A DNA stretch of 64,000 bases from Pseudobdellovibrionaceae bacterium (GCA_016719575.1 JADJYV010000013.1:744001-808000), one strand, 5' to 3'; positions 8,097 through 17,643 are shown, counted from the first letter of the stretch. Notes: generated by a model not told the origin, from the letters alone. Translations and numbers: made by a program.

Positions 8097-9005
8097 ATGC
8101 AGTGGCTCAACTATCATCACCTTTTCTACTTTAGAGCCATTGCCAGTGAAGGTGGGATCGCGAGGGCGGCCGAAAAACTCCATATTGGCCAGCCCACATT
8201 AAGCGCACAGCTTAAGCAACTCGAAGAAATGGTTGGCAAGCCACTCTTTGAAAGACGCAATCGCAAATTAATACTCACTGACGCCGGAAAGTCTGCGCTT
8301 AATTATGCCAATGAAATTTTTCGACTTGGTGATGAGATGCTAGAAGTCCTCAAAGACCGAACTCTCGATAATAAAATTCATCTCCAAATCGGCGCGCTCG
8401 ACAGTGTCCCTAAAAATGTGCTTGTGTCGATTGTCAAAGAAGCTCAAAAAACTTCTCCTTGTACGGTTTCAATCCTCGAGGGAAAAGGCGCCGAGCTTTT
8501 TCGCGAACTGCGAGCTCATAAAATTGATTTGATAGTTTCGAATTATCCCTCTCAAACCACCGAAGAAGGACAGATTTTTTCAAAATCAGTCGCTAAACTT
8601 TCAGTATCTATTTACGGCGCTAAAAAATTCAAAGAACTCAAACGCAACTTTCCGCACTCACTGAGCGGAATGTCCTTTGTTCTTCCGACTTCACATAGCA
8701 AACTCAGGCATGACTTGAATCACTATTTTAAACTGAACGGGATACATGCTGTACCTGTCGCTGAAACCCAAGACACCAGCTTACAAAGGCTGCTTGCCGA
8801 GAAAGGCACAGGCTTAGCGCCCCTCTCTGAGTTTGAGGATGTTAAAGAACAAGGCCTCGTAAATCTCGGAAGACTCGCCGATATCTATGAAGAAATTTGG
8901 CTCATTTCAGCCCAGCGAAAACTTGAGAACCCCGTTGCGGCAAAGCTTATGAATTCTTTTTCTTATGATGGAAAAAGCAGAAAAAACGCTAAGCTAAATG
9001 GGTAG
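8097..9005 (+). CDS. LysR-family transcriptional regulator, NhaR-like
   Basis: The 302-residue protein has an N-terminal winged helix-turn-helix (about residues 1-60). It includes MQWLNYHHLFYFRAIASEGG, then AAEKLHIGQPTLSAQLKQLEE and FERRNRKLILTDAGK. The WLNYHHLYYF-type opening is typical of NhaR, which senses sodium and controls nhaA. The effector domain (about 90-295) has the usual two-lobed alternating beta/alpha pattern. It is transcribed away from htpX across palindromic sequence and may regulate that operon. No Na+/H+ antiporter gene lies in the window, so the symbol is withheld. Confidence 0.82.
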   Translation: MQWLNYHHLFYFRAIASEGGIARAAEKLHIGQPTLSAQLKQLEEMVGKPLFERRNRKLILTDAGKSALNYANEIFRLGDEMLEVLKDRTLDNKIHLQIGALDSVPKNVLVSIVKEAQKTSPCTVSILEGKGAELFRELRAHKIDLIVSNYPSQTTEEGQIFSKSVAKLSVSIYGAKKFKELKRNFPHSLSGMSFVLPTSHSKLRHDLNHYFKLNGIHAVPVAETQDTSLQRLLAEKGTGLAPLSEFEDVKEQGLVNLGRLADIYEEIWLISAQRKLENPVAAKLMNSFSYDGKSRKNAKLNG

Positions 9006-9015
9006 CGGATTCTGC

Positions 9016-10413
9016 CTAATACAAAACATCAATATGAACAATTCCGTCAAGTCCCGGTTGAGGAGAAACGCAAGTCCCAGTTGTCGTCGTATTTATATAA
9101 CATCCAGAAACTTGGATATCGCCCCCAGAGCCCTCACCGAAGGGGGTTCCCCCACCAGGCCAGAACCCAGAGTTAAGTATTGAACTAGCTCCCCAAAACT
9201 GTTGACCACGACTTCCAACACCGAAAGGAGCTCCACCAGTACCACACTTTCCTGGCCCATTTGGCTGTGCATAGGGCCCTGCCGCTGGCCTGCTAGGGGC
9301 AGAAATTGGCGGGTTACCACCTCCATACCTTGCACCCGGAAGCCCCGTAGCACCATCGCCAGGAACTTCTCTATTATCGAAGGCATCAATGCCTCCGGTA
9401 ACTCCCCCGCTGCCACCTGCGCATTCCAAAATAAGGCCTAATGTCGGAGACACAATACTGCTCGATGTTCCTGGATATCCCCCAAGTCCATCATCACCAG
9501 ACGGGCTTATGTACACATAGTAGGGAACCCCTGGTGTAGCCAACGTACTTGTTTTCGTCGGCGCATATGACTTTCCACCTTTACCGACAGTAATGGCAAT
9601 CGTCTCGCCGGGGACTAAATTTATTGGGTAAGCAGTCACATACCCCCCAGAGTCGCCGGATTTAATGGCGTTTGAAATTCTCCAACCCATACCAGAGCCC
9701 CCACCGCCCGCCATCGAAACAAATGCGCTCGTCACTCCACTTGGAACAGCCCACGCCTGAGTGGTCGTAAAGGTATAACGATGCAGCTGTGGAGCGGGGC
9801 CGCGAGGACTTGTACAATCCTCAAAGGATTTAGCATTGACTGGATCCGTTGCTTTGGTGCTGATTCCGATATTTTTTATAACAATAGGCCTTAAGGAACG
9901 TACGGTTAGTGCCGGATCAAACGCAATTTCAAAATCAGCAAGGTATTGATCTACTCCGTTTGCTCGAAAGTTAATAAACTTCATCGATAAAATTTTTACA
10001 GAATTGCTATTTGCAGAGGCATTAGCACCCACTCGCGCCACCGAATTTCCAGATACAGAAACTGATGAAGGAAGATTCTGAATTGAAACACTCGAAGCAG
10101 CAAGGGTGGTTGCATCGGTGGTATCGATCGCATCTTGAGAACGATTGGGAGTCGTTGCTGTTGACGACTGAGTTGGATCTTTTAATACATATGAGCAAAT
10201 GCCGCCCGCAGAAAGAGCACGGATCACGGCTGGCTCTAAATCTAGCTTAGCAAGATTTTCTTGAAGCGCGCGGACCTCTTTTGTTTGAGCGACGATCATG
10301 GTAATCACCCCGAAAGTCACGATACTCAAAATACCAATACTCACCATGAGCTCGATAAGGCTCATTCCTCGGTTATTTAATGAAGGTTGGTCAGCTGGTA
10401 AACTCATAAACAC
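9016..10413 (-). CDS. Type IV pilin-like prepilin with glycine-rich C-terminal domain
   Basis: The 465-residue protein has a prepilin leader ending RG, then MSLIELMVSIGILSIVTFGV. Glu at +5 and the long hydrophobic helix are the hallmarks of class III signal peptides cleaved by PilD. Residues about 40-250 form a pseudopilin-like region. From about 250 the sequence changes to FTTTQAWAVPSGVTSAFVSM and becomes very rich in Gly, Pro and Ser (GGGGSG, GKGGKSY, GGYPGTSS). This resembles glycine-rich domains of tail fibres and adhesins. It is probably a surface minor pilin whose C-terminus contacts a target. It is divergent from the cysteine-repeat lipoprotein gene. Confidence 0.75.
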   Translation of the reverse strand: MFMSLPADQPSLNNRGMSLIELMVSIGILSIVTFGVITMIVAQTKEVRALQENLAKLDLEPAVIRALSAGGICSYVLKDPTQSSTATTPNRSQDAIDTTDATTLAASSVSIQNLPSSVSVSGNSVARVGANASANSNSVKILSMKFINFRANGVDQYLADFEIAFDPALTVRSLRPIVIKNIGISTKATDPVNAKSFEDCTSPRGPAPQLHRYTFTTTQAWAVPSGVTSAFVSMAGGGGSGMGWRISNAIKSGDSGGYVTAYPINLVPGETIAITVGKGGKSYAPTKTSTLATPGVPYYVYISPSGDDGLGGYPGTSSSIVSPTLGLILECAGGSGGVTGGIDAFDNREVPGDGATGLPGARYGGGNPPISAPSRPAAGPYAQPNGPGKCGTGGAPFGVGSRGQQFWGASSILNSGFWPGGGTPFGEGSGGDIQVSGCYINTTTTGTCVSPQPGLDGIVHIDVLY

Positions 10414-10552
10414 CTCTACTCATCGGCTAGACCTGGCCTTTGCATAAATGTCTCAAAATCATACTCCCAAATGCGAGTATATTAACATGATAGACAATTT
10501 ATTTACATTTATGAGAACCTTGAGTTTCATTCTTTAAGGGGGCATGACTCGC

Positions 10553-11932
10553 ATGGAACAATTCACGAATCAGAAGACAAAACTTGGAATGATCACCATC
10601 TTAGGATTTGTTGCTCTAGTTGCCTTATTTCAAAATTGTTCTGGTGGTGGCTTCATCATTGATCCAAATGCATTGAATCAAACCAGTCTTGCCTCTGTTG
10701 CCCCAAAAACAGTGGGGACTACCCTGGCCTCCTTTAAAAGTTGTCGCATGGGTACCGCGGATTTTTACACCTGTCTTGAAGCGAATAGTGATATCAAAGG
10801 CGTGCTGAAGGCCTCCGATGTCTCTAATTGCACTGCGGTGGTGGGTGCCTCAACTCCCACTGATTTGGATATTGCCATGTGCCTCACAAAAGTTGGATTT
10901 CCAATTTTTAACTATCGAGAACCTTTACAGTACGATATCGAAACTTGCTCGACAAATGTGGGTGCTGAAAAAATTTCTGCCTGCCTTTCAAAAAATGCAA
11001 TCCTTCCAGCCACTGTGAATCAAGCAGTAATCGATAGTTGCATAGCTGCCGTCGGAATCACGAACGTAGAAAAGTGCCTGCGAAAGAATGCGCATCTTCC
11101 TAAAGTTCCTTTCGTTTCAAATGCTGATATCGCGCTTTGTTCAAAAGTATCTGGACAGATGACCGGTCTTTCGATTTTTACCTGTCTTTCAAATCGTGAG
11201 CTTCTGCCAGCCACCGTTGTTCAAGCCGATATCGACACCTGTTTGCTCAATGCTCCTACAACAATAGCGAAATGTCTGCGCACGGCAAAAAAAGTTGCAC
11301 GTGTGATTATGCAAAATAACATCAATGGCTGCGTCTCGGCAGTGGGCGAAACCAAGATAGGCGCCTGTCTCGATTCAAACGGATACCTTTACGAGGCTCT
11401 TTTGCCTGCCGCTACACTTCAAACAACAATTGACGCCTGTGTTACTGCGGTTGGGCCTACAGCTGTTGCCAAGTGCTTGCGCACACGCAAAGTTCTCGAA
11501 ACCTCTGTCATGCAAGCTCAGATCGCATCATGTATTGCCGCTGTCGGATCCGACAAGGTTGTCGCCTGTCTAACGGCCAATGGCTTAGTCGATGCCGTAA
11601 CGGGCCTTGCCTCGAATAGCCTGCCCGGATTTCCACTTCTACAAGCCGACGTTGACGCCTGCGTGATCGCGGCAGGACCAACGGGGGTCGCTCGATGTTT
11701 AACAGTCGTGAAAAAGGTATTGAATCCTGCCTCGGGCCAAGATCAATTTTCATTTTGCGCACGAGTCAATGATCCAACAGGAATTGCCGCCTGTCTCGAT
11801 GGCTCAGGTATGTTGCCGTTAACTCCCATAACAGGATTACCCACAACCCAAGCGAACTTTGATACTTGTGTCGCTGCAGTTGGAGTTGCGGGACTTGAGA
11901 CCTGTATGCGAAACCGCGGATTTATTCCGTGA
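10553..11932 (+). CDS. Lipoprotein-like protein with twelve cysteine-pair repeats
   Basis: The frame is open from an ATG at 10544, but AAGGGGG sits only one base before that codon and ten before the ATG at 10553, so 10553 is preferred. The product starts MEQFTNQKTKLGMITILGF and has a hydrophobic stretch ending FQNC, an atypical lipobox with Cys29. The rest is about twelve imperfect repeats of 28-40 residues built on xxIDxCxxAVGxxxVxxCLxxxxxL. Each carries two cysteines about eleven residues apart. The repeats probably form a disulfide-stapled helical solenoid outside the cytoplasm. No known family is recognised. Confidence 0.72.
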   Translation: MEQFTNQKTKLGMITILGFVALVALFQNCSGGGFIIDPNALNQTSLASVAPKTVGTTLASFKSCRMGTADFYTCLEANSDIKGVLKASDVSNCTAVVGASTPTDLDIAMCLTKVGFPIFNYREPLQYDIETCSTNVGAEKISACLSKNAILPATVNQAVIDSCIAAVGITNVEKCLRKNAHLPKVPFVSNADIALCSKVSGQMTGLSIFTCLSNRELLPATVVQADIDTCLLNAPTTIAKCLRTAKKVARVIMQNNINGCVSAVGETKIGACLDSNGYLYEALLPAATLQTTIDACVTAVGPTAVAKCLRTRKVLETSVMQAQIASCIAAVGSDKVVACLTANGLVDAVTGLASNSLPGFPLLQADVDACVIAAGPTGVARCLTVVKKVLNPASGQDQFSFCARVNDPTGIAACLDGSGMLPLTPITGLPTTQANFDTCVAAVGVAGLETCMRNRGFIP

Positions 11933-11954
11933 GCAACTCGAGACTTGTCGAAGT

Positions 11955-12536
11955 CTAATTCTTCAAAAACTCGCAAAGCGGTATCTTTTTTTGATTGCCG
12001 CCATCCTGAATCGACATCATCAGTTTGCAACTATCGTAACCGATTTCTTGCAACTTCTGATTTATTTTTGTTAAAGTGCCAAGATCCATAGTAGGCGTTC
12101 GAGAAAGAATCCATGCATATTCACGCTTTGGATGACCAATAACCGCATAAGAATATTTTTCGTCAAGATCGACAATCCAATAGTCTCCACCAAAATAAAA
12201 AATCCAACCAAACAACTTTACGAAAGTGACTTGCAGTTTCGAATTTGACTCGGCGTCTACAACTCGCGCCGCCCCCTCCGCCGTTAAACGCTCACCAGAC
12301 TCCTTATCGCAACTATTAACAACATTCACCAACTCCTGCTCTCCCAGAGCATATTCTGCGGTGGTATTTTTAATGCACTTCCTTTGAAAAAACTGGGGTA
12401 TTGTAGCGATCTCATACCACTTTCCAACGTATTGATTCAAATCAACGTTTGGCACCGTTAGCAACTCCGAGTGACTATCATTTGCCATTACTAAATTTGA
12501 AAACAGACAGATCACAACAGTCATTAATTTTCTCAT
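11955..12536 (-). CDS. blc: Bacterial lipocalin (Blc-like)
   Basis: The 193-residue protein has a signal peptide (MRKLMTVVICLFSNLVMA). The lipocalin signature follows at about residues 37-44: YVGKWYEIATIPQFFQRKC. Further family features are GDYWIVDLDEKYSYAVIG with AWILSRTP (the second and third structurally conserved regions). The C-terminal SCKLMMSIQDGG helix-strand matches the Blc/ApoD group. There is no lipobox Cys at the leader end, so it is probably soluble in the periplasm rather than anchored. Blc proteins bind lysophospholipids and similar lipids. It is followed on the same strand by the multihaem cytochrome gene. Confidence 0.85.
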   Translation of the reverse strand: MRKLMTVVICLFSNLVMANDSHSELLTVPNVDLNQYVGKWYEIATIPQFFQRKCIKNTTAEYALGEQELVNVVNSCDKESGERLTAEGAARVVDAESNSKLQVTFVKLFGWIFYFGGDYWIVDLDEKYSYAVIGHPKREYAWILSRTPTMDLGTLTKINQKLQEIGYDSCKLMMSIQDGGNQKKIPLCEFLKN

Positions 12537-12577
12537 AAAACCTCTCTCGTCTCTTTAATTTACAAATAGAAATTTCT

Positions 12578-14902
12578 TCATTTGAACGGTATCTGTTGCA
12601 AAAGTTCCTCAGCGCTCCCGTAGCGCGGATCAATTTTTACAAGCTTCGCCGCATACTCTTTTGCCGCCCTTAGCTGACCACTCACTTTTGCGTAAGTCAA
12701 GAGTGCCATCAAAACATCGCGATCGTAAGGATGATCGACATGAACTCTCTTAAGAACCTTGAATGACTTCTCACTTTCACCATTCTCGTATAAAGCCACT
12801 CCATAAACATAACCATAACGTGAATTTTCCGGAAGAATACGAGCCGCTTTTTCTAAAGATAAAAGCGCCTTTGAAACTTGCTGACTTCGAATATAATAAA
12901 GACCTAAAGCATGCTCAATATCACCATTTTCGCCAACATGTTTTATCGCCTTCAGCAACAGCTCTTCACCTTTAGAATCCTGCTGCAACTCTCGGTACAA
13001 ATCAGCCAAGTTAACATAGGCCCTGATGTAAGTTGGATCCAGTTTCAATGCCTGAAAGTAAGCGTCGATCGACTTCTGACTTTCTCCCAATCCTGTATAT
13101 AAAATTGCCAAATTCACATGGGACTGTGGATGTTCAGCGCTGGTCATCTCGACTCCAATATATTCCTTCACAACCTTATCTAACAAGCTCCGCTGAGCTG
13201 TACTCAGTTGGTTGCGAACAGAGGATGCAAGGACTCTCGCCGCTTCGATACGAACTGCAAGTGTCTCGTCAGAAAGCAAATTTCCGGCAAGTCCCCAGCG
13301 TTGTTCTGAAGGTAAAAATCCGACCAACCCCAGGGCCTCCCGGCGGATCAGCGGAGAAACATCCTTCAACAACGTCGGCAAGACTGCGGCTGCCGTTTGA
13401 TCAAAATAATTGGGTAGCAGCGAAACCGCGGTTGCCCTCACTATTTCAGCAAGCTTCGGCGCAGTTGCAATCGCAAGAACATCCTGCCCAATCCGCGGAT
13501 CCATTTCTTGCTGGGCACGAAACAAAGTTTCGCCGAAATGCCATGATTTTTCCCATTCATTACCATACCATTTTCGCATTTTTTCCTGCGCCCACTCCGG
13601 AGTCTTTTCAGAGTGACACTTGTTGCAAGCATTCGGAGTTTTCAATTTTATGGAAAGATCAGGCCGAGGAATTCGCAAACTGTGATCGTGACGAGCATGT
13701 ATGACCATAAAATTACTCGCGGGCATATGGCATTCGACACAACTAGCCCCTCGGCCCTCAGGTTTATGAAAATGATGCCTGGACGTGTTGTAATCTTGTG
13801 GGCTATGGCACTGTAAGCAAACAAGATTACCCGGAGCTCGCAGTTTTAAACTGTGAGGCTCGTGACAATTGCTACATGTCACTCCCTTGTGAAACATTTT
13901 ACTTTGAGCAAAAGATCCATACTCAAAATCCTCTTCTTTAATTTGTCCATCCGGATGGTAAGAAGGTAAGGTCAGAAGACTTGGCAAGTGACTGTCAAGC
14001 AACGGCTTTCCATGCCTATAATCCTCAGTCAAAGTGCTACGCCTTGCGTGACAGCGAGCACAGGTGTTGATTTCTTTTACTGTCTGAAGTTCTGGGGTTC
14101 TGATCGCCGTCTTTGAGTTTTCACTGCGGAGCCAATTTGCATTATTATTTTCATCTAACAAGTGGACAAGGCCCTTGGTTAAATCGGTATTTTTTCCTGC
14201 TTTGCTCCACTCGACATGGCGCGAGCCAGGACCATGGCAAGATTCACAGGAAACACTTATATCTGACCAAGTCGTTTTGAATTGATTACTTGGAAGATCA
14301 TAATTTTTTTTCAAATTGGTCGAGTGGCACTCGGCACACATGTGGTTCCAATTTTGTGACAGTTTTGTCCAGTGAAGCTCATCCGTATAATTAATTTTCT
14401 CTTTCGGATAGAGGTGAAACCATTTTTGTCCACCTTCAGCTTTTGGCCTTGCATCCCAAGCCACGCTAAAGGCCTGCAACCACCCCCCAGGAAGCTCAAC
14501 GAGGTATTGCTGCAAGGGATCAACGCCAAAAGTGTACTTAACCTCGAAGTCCTGCATCTTTCCATCGGGTCCATCCGTATTTATATAAAATTTTTCGTCC
14601 CGTTTAAAAAAAGAGGTTGTAACACCCTTGTTGTTAAATTTGACCCCTTTGAAGTCCCCCAGGACCTCTTTGGCTTTTGCAGGCTGCATAGCTAGCTCGT
14701 GGTGAGACCCTCGCCAAGCCGCAAACTGTTTTTCATGACATTGGGCGCAAGTCTGAGCTCCGACGTAATTAGGGGAAGGGGAACTTGCAGTCAAAAAATC
14801 AGCCACCGACACTTTTGAACGACTTGAATAAAAAAACCAAATCAAAAGAGAAGTCGCAGATAGAAGCAGAAGCCCCCAAAAAAAGTGGCGGGAAGTTTTC
14901 AT
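12578..14902 (-). CDS. Octahaem c-type cytochrome with HEAT-like and TPR repeats
   Basis: The 774-residue protein has an N-terminal membrane anchor (about residues 8-27). Eight haem-attachment motifs follow: CAQCH, CAECH, CESCH, CARCH, CSNCH, CLQCH, CVECH and CNKCH, all within about residues 50-435. A central helical region (about 490-575) with LIRREALGLVGFLP and VRIEAARVLASSV is HEAT-like. From about 590 there are at least four TPRs, such as AILYTGLGESQKSIDAYFQALKL. It is probably a periplasmic electron-transfer or oxidoreductase protein docked to partners by its repeats. The reaction is unknown. It lies about 40 bases upstream of the lipocalin gene on the same strand. Confidence 0.85.
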   Translation of the reverse strand: MKTSRHFFWGLLLLSATSLLIWFFYSSRSKVSVADFLTASSPSPNYVGAQTCAQCHEKQFAAWRGSHHELAMQPAKAKEVLGDFKGVKFNNKGVTTSFFKRDEKFYINTDGPDGKMQDFEVKYTFGVDPLQQYLVELPGGWLQAFSVAWDARPKAEGGQKWFHLYPKEKINYTDELHWTKLSQNWNHMCAECHSTNLKKNYDLPSNQFKTTWSDISVSCESCHGPGSRHVEWSKAGKNTDLTKGLVHLLDENNNANWLRSENSKTAIRTPELQTVKEINTCARCHARRSTLTEDYRHGKPLLDSHLPSLLTLPSYHPDGQIKEEDFEYGSFAQSKMFHKGVTCSNCHEPHSLKLRAPGNLVCLQCHSPQDYNTSRHHFHKPEGRGASCVECHMPASNFMVIHARHDHSLRIPRPDLSIKLKTPNACNKCHSEKTPEWAQEKMRKWYGNEWEKSWHFGETLFRAQQEMDPRIGQDVLAIATAPKLAEIVRATAVSLLPNYFDQTAAAVLPTLLKDVSPLIRREALGLVGFLPSEQRWGLAGNLLSDETLAVRIEAARVLASSVRNQLSTAQRSLLDKVVKEYIGVEMTSAEHPQSHVNLAILYTGLGESQKSIDAYFQALKLDPTYIRAYVNLADLYRELQQDSKGEELLLKAIKHVGENGDIEHALGLYYIRSQQVSKALLSLEKAARILPENSRYGYVYGVALYENGESEKSFKVLKRVHVDHPYDRDVLMALLTYAKVSGQLRAAKEYAAKLVKIDPRYGSAEELLQQIPFK

Positions 14903-14956
14903 CGTGAACCCTCTTAGCAGACTAACTATAAGCTCGTCAAAGCAAACTGGTTTAAT

Positions 14957-15991
14957 TTATGGAGCCTGAATATCTTGCTTTCCATACCATCTTTCAATTC
15001 CTGAGTTGAAATGCCTTTGCTGAATTGCTGGGTCATGATCTGTCCAAGCTCCGTGAGAACGCAGTGCTTTGAGCATAAAATCATAGAGCAAGTGATGACG
15101 ACGATAAGTACGCTTTAGACGATGCTCTTTTATGGGGTTAAATATTCCTTGCCTTGAAAAGAGCTGTAAAGGATTTTTTCGAACCCAGGTCCACGAACCC
15201 ATTTCTAAAGTTAAGGGCAAGTAAATCGATTTGGGGTTCTTTAATTTGAGCTCGAGAAATAAGTGATCCCAAATATCACCATTTAGAAGATATCCATCAG
15301 ATTGAGGCTCAATTTTATAAATATGGTAAGGATGAGTTTTCTCAAGCAACCTAGTAAAAGCATGCATTTCTGCAATTTCCGAAAAGGGCTTGCGGGTATA
15401 TGAGTGCGGAAACCAAAGGCGATCCTTCATGCCAAAACCTGAATGAAAATCTATCGAAATCACACACCGACTTAGACCACATGACTTCATAAAACAATCA
15501 TATAGGGCTTTATTTTCTAGCTCCATTGAGCCGACGTCGCCCTGATACCAAGGTAGGATTTTTGAATATCGATGTCCCCCCAATAAAAACGGTGTCTTCT
15601 CTACCGCAACCACCGGCGAGTTGCGCATAAGATCGACATCATTTCCATTGCAACGTTTGAAGTTATAATAGCCGACCGGATTTAGTAAAGGCACGACAAC
15701 AAGTCGAATATGCGTAAAAAGCTCTTGCAGAGACGTATCCCAAACCAATCTATCTAAAGTCGTTTTTAAGAGACTCCATGCAAGCTGTGCGCCGACTCTT
15801 TCGATGCCATGCACTCCGCCCGTCATAAACAAGATTGGGTGCTCCGGGTCCATCGATCCGATCGTAAACACAGGAATACGGTACGTCTTATTTTTAAAAG
15901 ACACCTCTCCAATTGTTTCGGACTTTACCCAATTTTTTAGTGGACCATCTTGGTCCACCATTTTTATAAGTTTCTGTAGATCATCCTGCAT
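14957..15991 (-). CDS. M14-family zinc carboxypeptidase-like protein
   Basis: The frame is open to 16078, but the ATG at 15991 has AGGAT close upstream and starts nine bases after the preceding gene's stop, so it is preferred (344 residues, MQDDLQKLIKM). Zinc ligands of M14 peptidases are visible: HGIE (H-x-x-E), then the third His in SIDFHSGFG. The catalytic Glu is in TLEMGSW near the C-terminus. LNPVGYYNFKRCNGNDVDLMRN contains the conserved Arg of substrate binding. There is no signal peptide, so it acts in the cytoplasm unless exported otherwise. It is co-directional with the OlsB-like gene. Confidence 0.8.
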   Translation of the reverse strand: MQDDLQKLIKMVDQDGPLKNWVKSETIGEVSFKNKTYRIPVFTIGSMDPEHPILFMTGGVHGIERVGAQLAWSLLKTTLDRLVWDTSLQELFTHIRLVVVPLLNPVGYYNFKRCNGNDVDLMRNSPVVAVEKTPFLLGGHRYSKILPWYQGDVGSMELENKALYDCFMKSCGLSRCVISIDFHSGFGMKDRLWFPHSYTRKPFSEIAEMHAFTRLLEKTHPYHIYKIEPQSDGYLLNGDIWDHLFLELKLKNPKSIYLPLTLEMGSWTWVRKNPLQLFSRQGIFNPIKEHRLKRTYRRHHLLYDFMLKALRSHGAWTDHDPAIQQRHFNSGIERWYGKQDIQAP

Positions 15992-15999
15992 GAATCCTA

Positions 16000-16836
16000 T
16001 TATCGTGAGACTTGAAAGCGTCTCGCAAGAGATTTTGAAAGATCTTCCTTTTTTAAAACCGTCAGCAAATCGATGCAATCAAAGTCTTGATCGAAAGCTG
16101 GCTCGCCGGCCACTTTGGCTCCGAGCTTCAAATACGAACTCAAAAGTGCTGGTATCAACTGCTGCGCCTCTTCGCTTTGAATATCCGTTAGGCCGCCTTG
16201 AAAATAAGAAAACCAAGCGTCAAAATCAGGCATCTGAAAGTTTTTAGTCGGGCAGGCGAAATGACTACTAGCAACGGCCCCTTCATCCAACAAGTATTTA
16301 TAAATCAGGGCCGCCTCGCGTGGATTGTTAACCTTGAGACTCGAGCACCCAAAAAGAACATTCGCACCCGAGATATTCATATACTCAGCAATCCCGCGCC
16401 AAAGTAATGAAATAACAGCTCCGCGTCTGTGATCTTTATGAATACAAGCTCTCCCAAGCTCTAAATGTGGCCCCTTCATCCTGTAAATTCCTGTCAAATC
16501 GAACTCTAACTCCGCATAGGAGCGCTTCGAAAATTCGGTGCAGCTCAACCGATAAGTCCCGACAATTCTATTCGTCTCTTTATGAAGAATAATAAGATGA
16601 TCAAAGTGTGAATCAAAACGATCAACATCTAAACCAACTTCTTCAAGGTCTTGAAATTCTTGATAGAAGACCTCATGTCGCAAACGAAAACTCTGAATCA
16701 ACTCCTCTGACGAGTTTGCAGTTTTTAGAAGATAGGGACCAAACTCTAATGACAGACTAATTTTCGGTTTAAATTTATAGACGCGGTTCCATCGCAGACG
16801 AGTGTTCTCTTTGACTTCTCTAGCCCAGGCAACCAT
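16000..16836 (-). CDS. OlsB-like N-acyltransferase (GNAT fold, COG3176)
   Basis: The 278-residue cytoplasmic protein resembles ornithine-acyl-ACP N-acyltransferases and the so-called hemolysin-like acyltransferases. Visible features are LRHEVFYQEFQDLE at about residue 52, an acyl-carrier binding-like stretch RIVGTYRLSC, then LELGRACIHKDHRRGAVISLLWRGI, the GNAT acyl-donor loop. The family makes lyso-ornithine lipids or related aminolipids from acyl-ACP. The amino acid used here cannot be told. It is followed within nine bases by the M14 peptidase gene. An OlsA partner is not seen next to it. Confidence 0.75.
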   Translation of the reverse strand: MVAWAREVKENTRLRWNRVYKFKPKISLSLEFGPYLLKTANSSEELIQSFRLRHEVFYQEFQDLEEVGLDVDRFDSHFDHLIILHKETNRIVGTYRLSCTEFSKRSYAELEFDLTGIYRMKGPHLELGRACIHKDHRRGAVISLLWRGIAEYMNISGANVLFGCSSLKVNNPREAALIYKYLLDEGAVASSHFACPTKNFQMPDFDAWFSYFQGGLTDIQSEEAQQLIPALLSSYLKLGAKVAGEPAFDQDFDCIDLLTVLKKEDLSKSLARRFQVSR

Positions 16837-16908
16837 CTATCCCCCTTGATTATGATAAAAATCCTTCGCAACCATTAAAAGAATATCAATATTTAATTCC
16901 AAACATCG

Positions 16909-17643
16909 TCAGAATTCGGTCAGCATTTTTTTAGTTTCTGCTTTGAATTTCGTATTTAGATAAAAGAAATCCAATTCTTGATTACGAATACTTTTCTTTA
17001 TGTCAGAAAAATTATTTTTACAAAACAGCTGCGTCTTCCAAGAACTAAAATGTTTCGGATTATGAAAGTCGCTCGAGGCGATAAGAGGAAGGCCTGACCG
17101 CATCACATCAGCACTCACCTTGTTTCTATAAGAAACTTCCCAGGCGTCAATTAAATGCTTCAGTTGCTCTCGACGTGACCAAAGATAGAAGGTCTGGAAC
17201 TCAAAATCCCCTGTGTGAAAGGGATGAGCCGCAATCACTAATCCTTCTTTGCTCTTGGCGATTTTAACAATCTCTTCAATTTCTAGATCAGGCGAAATAA
17301 ACTCTTCAACACCTAAAATAAGGACATGACAAGATCGACTATTCGAAAAATAGTTTTTGGTGATTTCGAAGCCAAAGAGGACATTCATTCCGTACTGCTC
17401 AAGAGCTCTTTGCCGCTGAAGCCTTACTTCATTCAAATAGCGCAAAAACGTATCCTCATTTAGGCTAAAATTCATTGTACGTGAAAATCGACCGATTAAA
17501 TTCTTGGACTCCGACAAATGGTCTGTGATGGCAATCACGTTAAAACCATTTTTTCCGTAGAGATCAACAATATCCGCTATGGAAAGAACACCGTCACTGA
17601 AGTTTGAGTGGATATGAAGATCTGCCTTTAATCCTCTGATCAT
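16909..17643 (-). CDS. PHP-domain metal-dependent phosphoesterase
   Basis: The 244-residue protein opens with KADLHIHSNFSDG (the H-x-H motif of PHP domains). AITDHLSES follows at about residue 38, then GFEIT at about residue 92, AAHPFHTGDF at about 138 and SSDFHNP at about 192. These are the successive metal ligands of the trinuclear centre. PHP proteins hydrolyse phosphoesters; related ones act on 3',5'-nucleoside bisphosphate or on DNA ends. There is no signal peptide. The gene lies between the OlsB-like gene and the phospholipase-like gene on the same strand. Confidence 0.82.
   Translation of the reverse strand: MIRGLKADLHIHSNFSDGVLSIADIVDLYGKNGFNVIAITDHLSESKNLIGRFSRTMNFSLNEDTFLRYLNEVRLQRQRALEQYGMNVLFGFEITKNYFSNSRSCHVLILGVEEFISPDLEIEEIVKIAKSKEGLVIAAHPFHTGDFEFQTFYLWSRREQLKHLIDAWEVSYRNKVSADVMRSGLPLIASSDFHNPKHFSSWKTQLFCKNNFSDIKKSIRNQELDFFYLNTKFKAETKKMLTEF

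Noticed and set aside
13033..13704. Long plus-strand frame of 223 codons
   Set aside because: Antisense shadow of the octahaem cytochrome gene, which has eight CxxCH sites.
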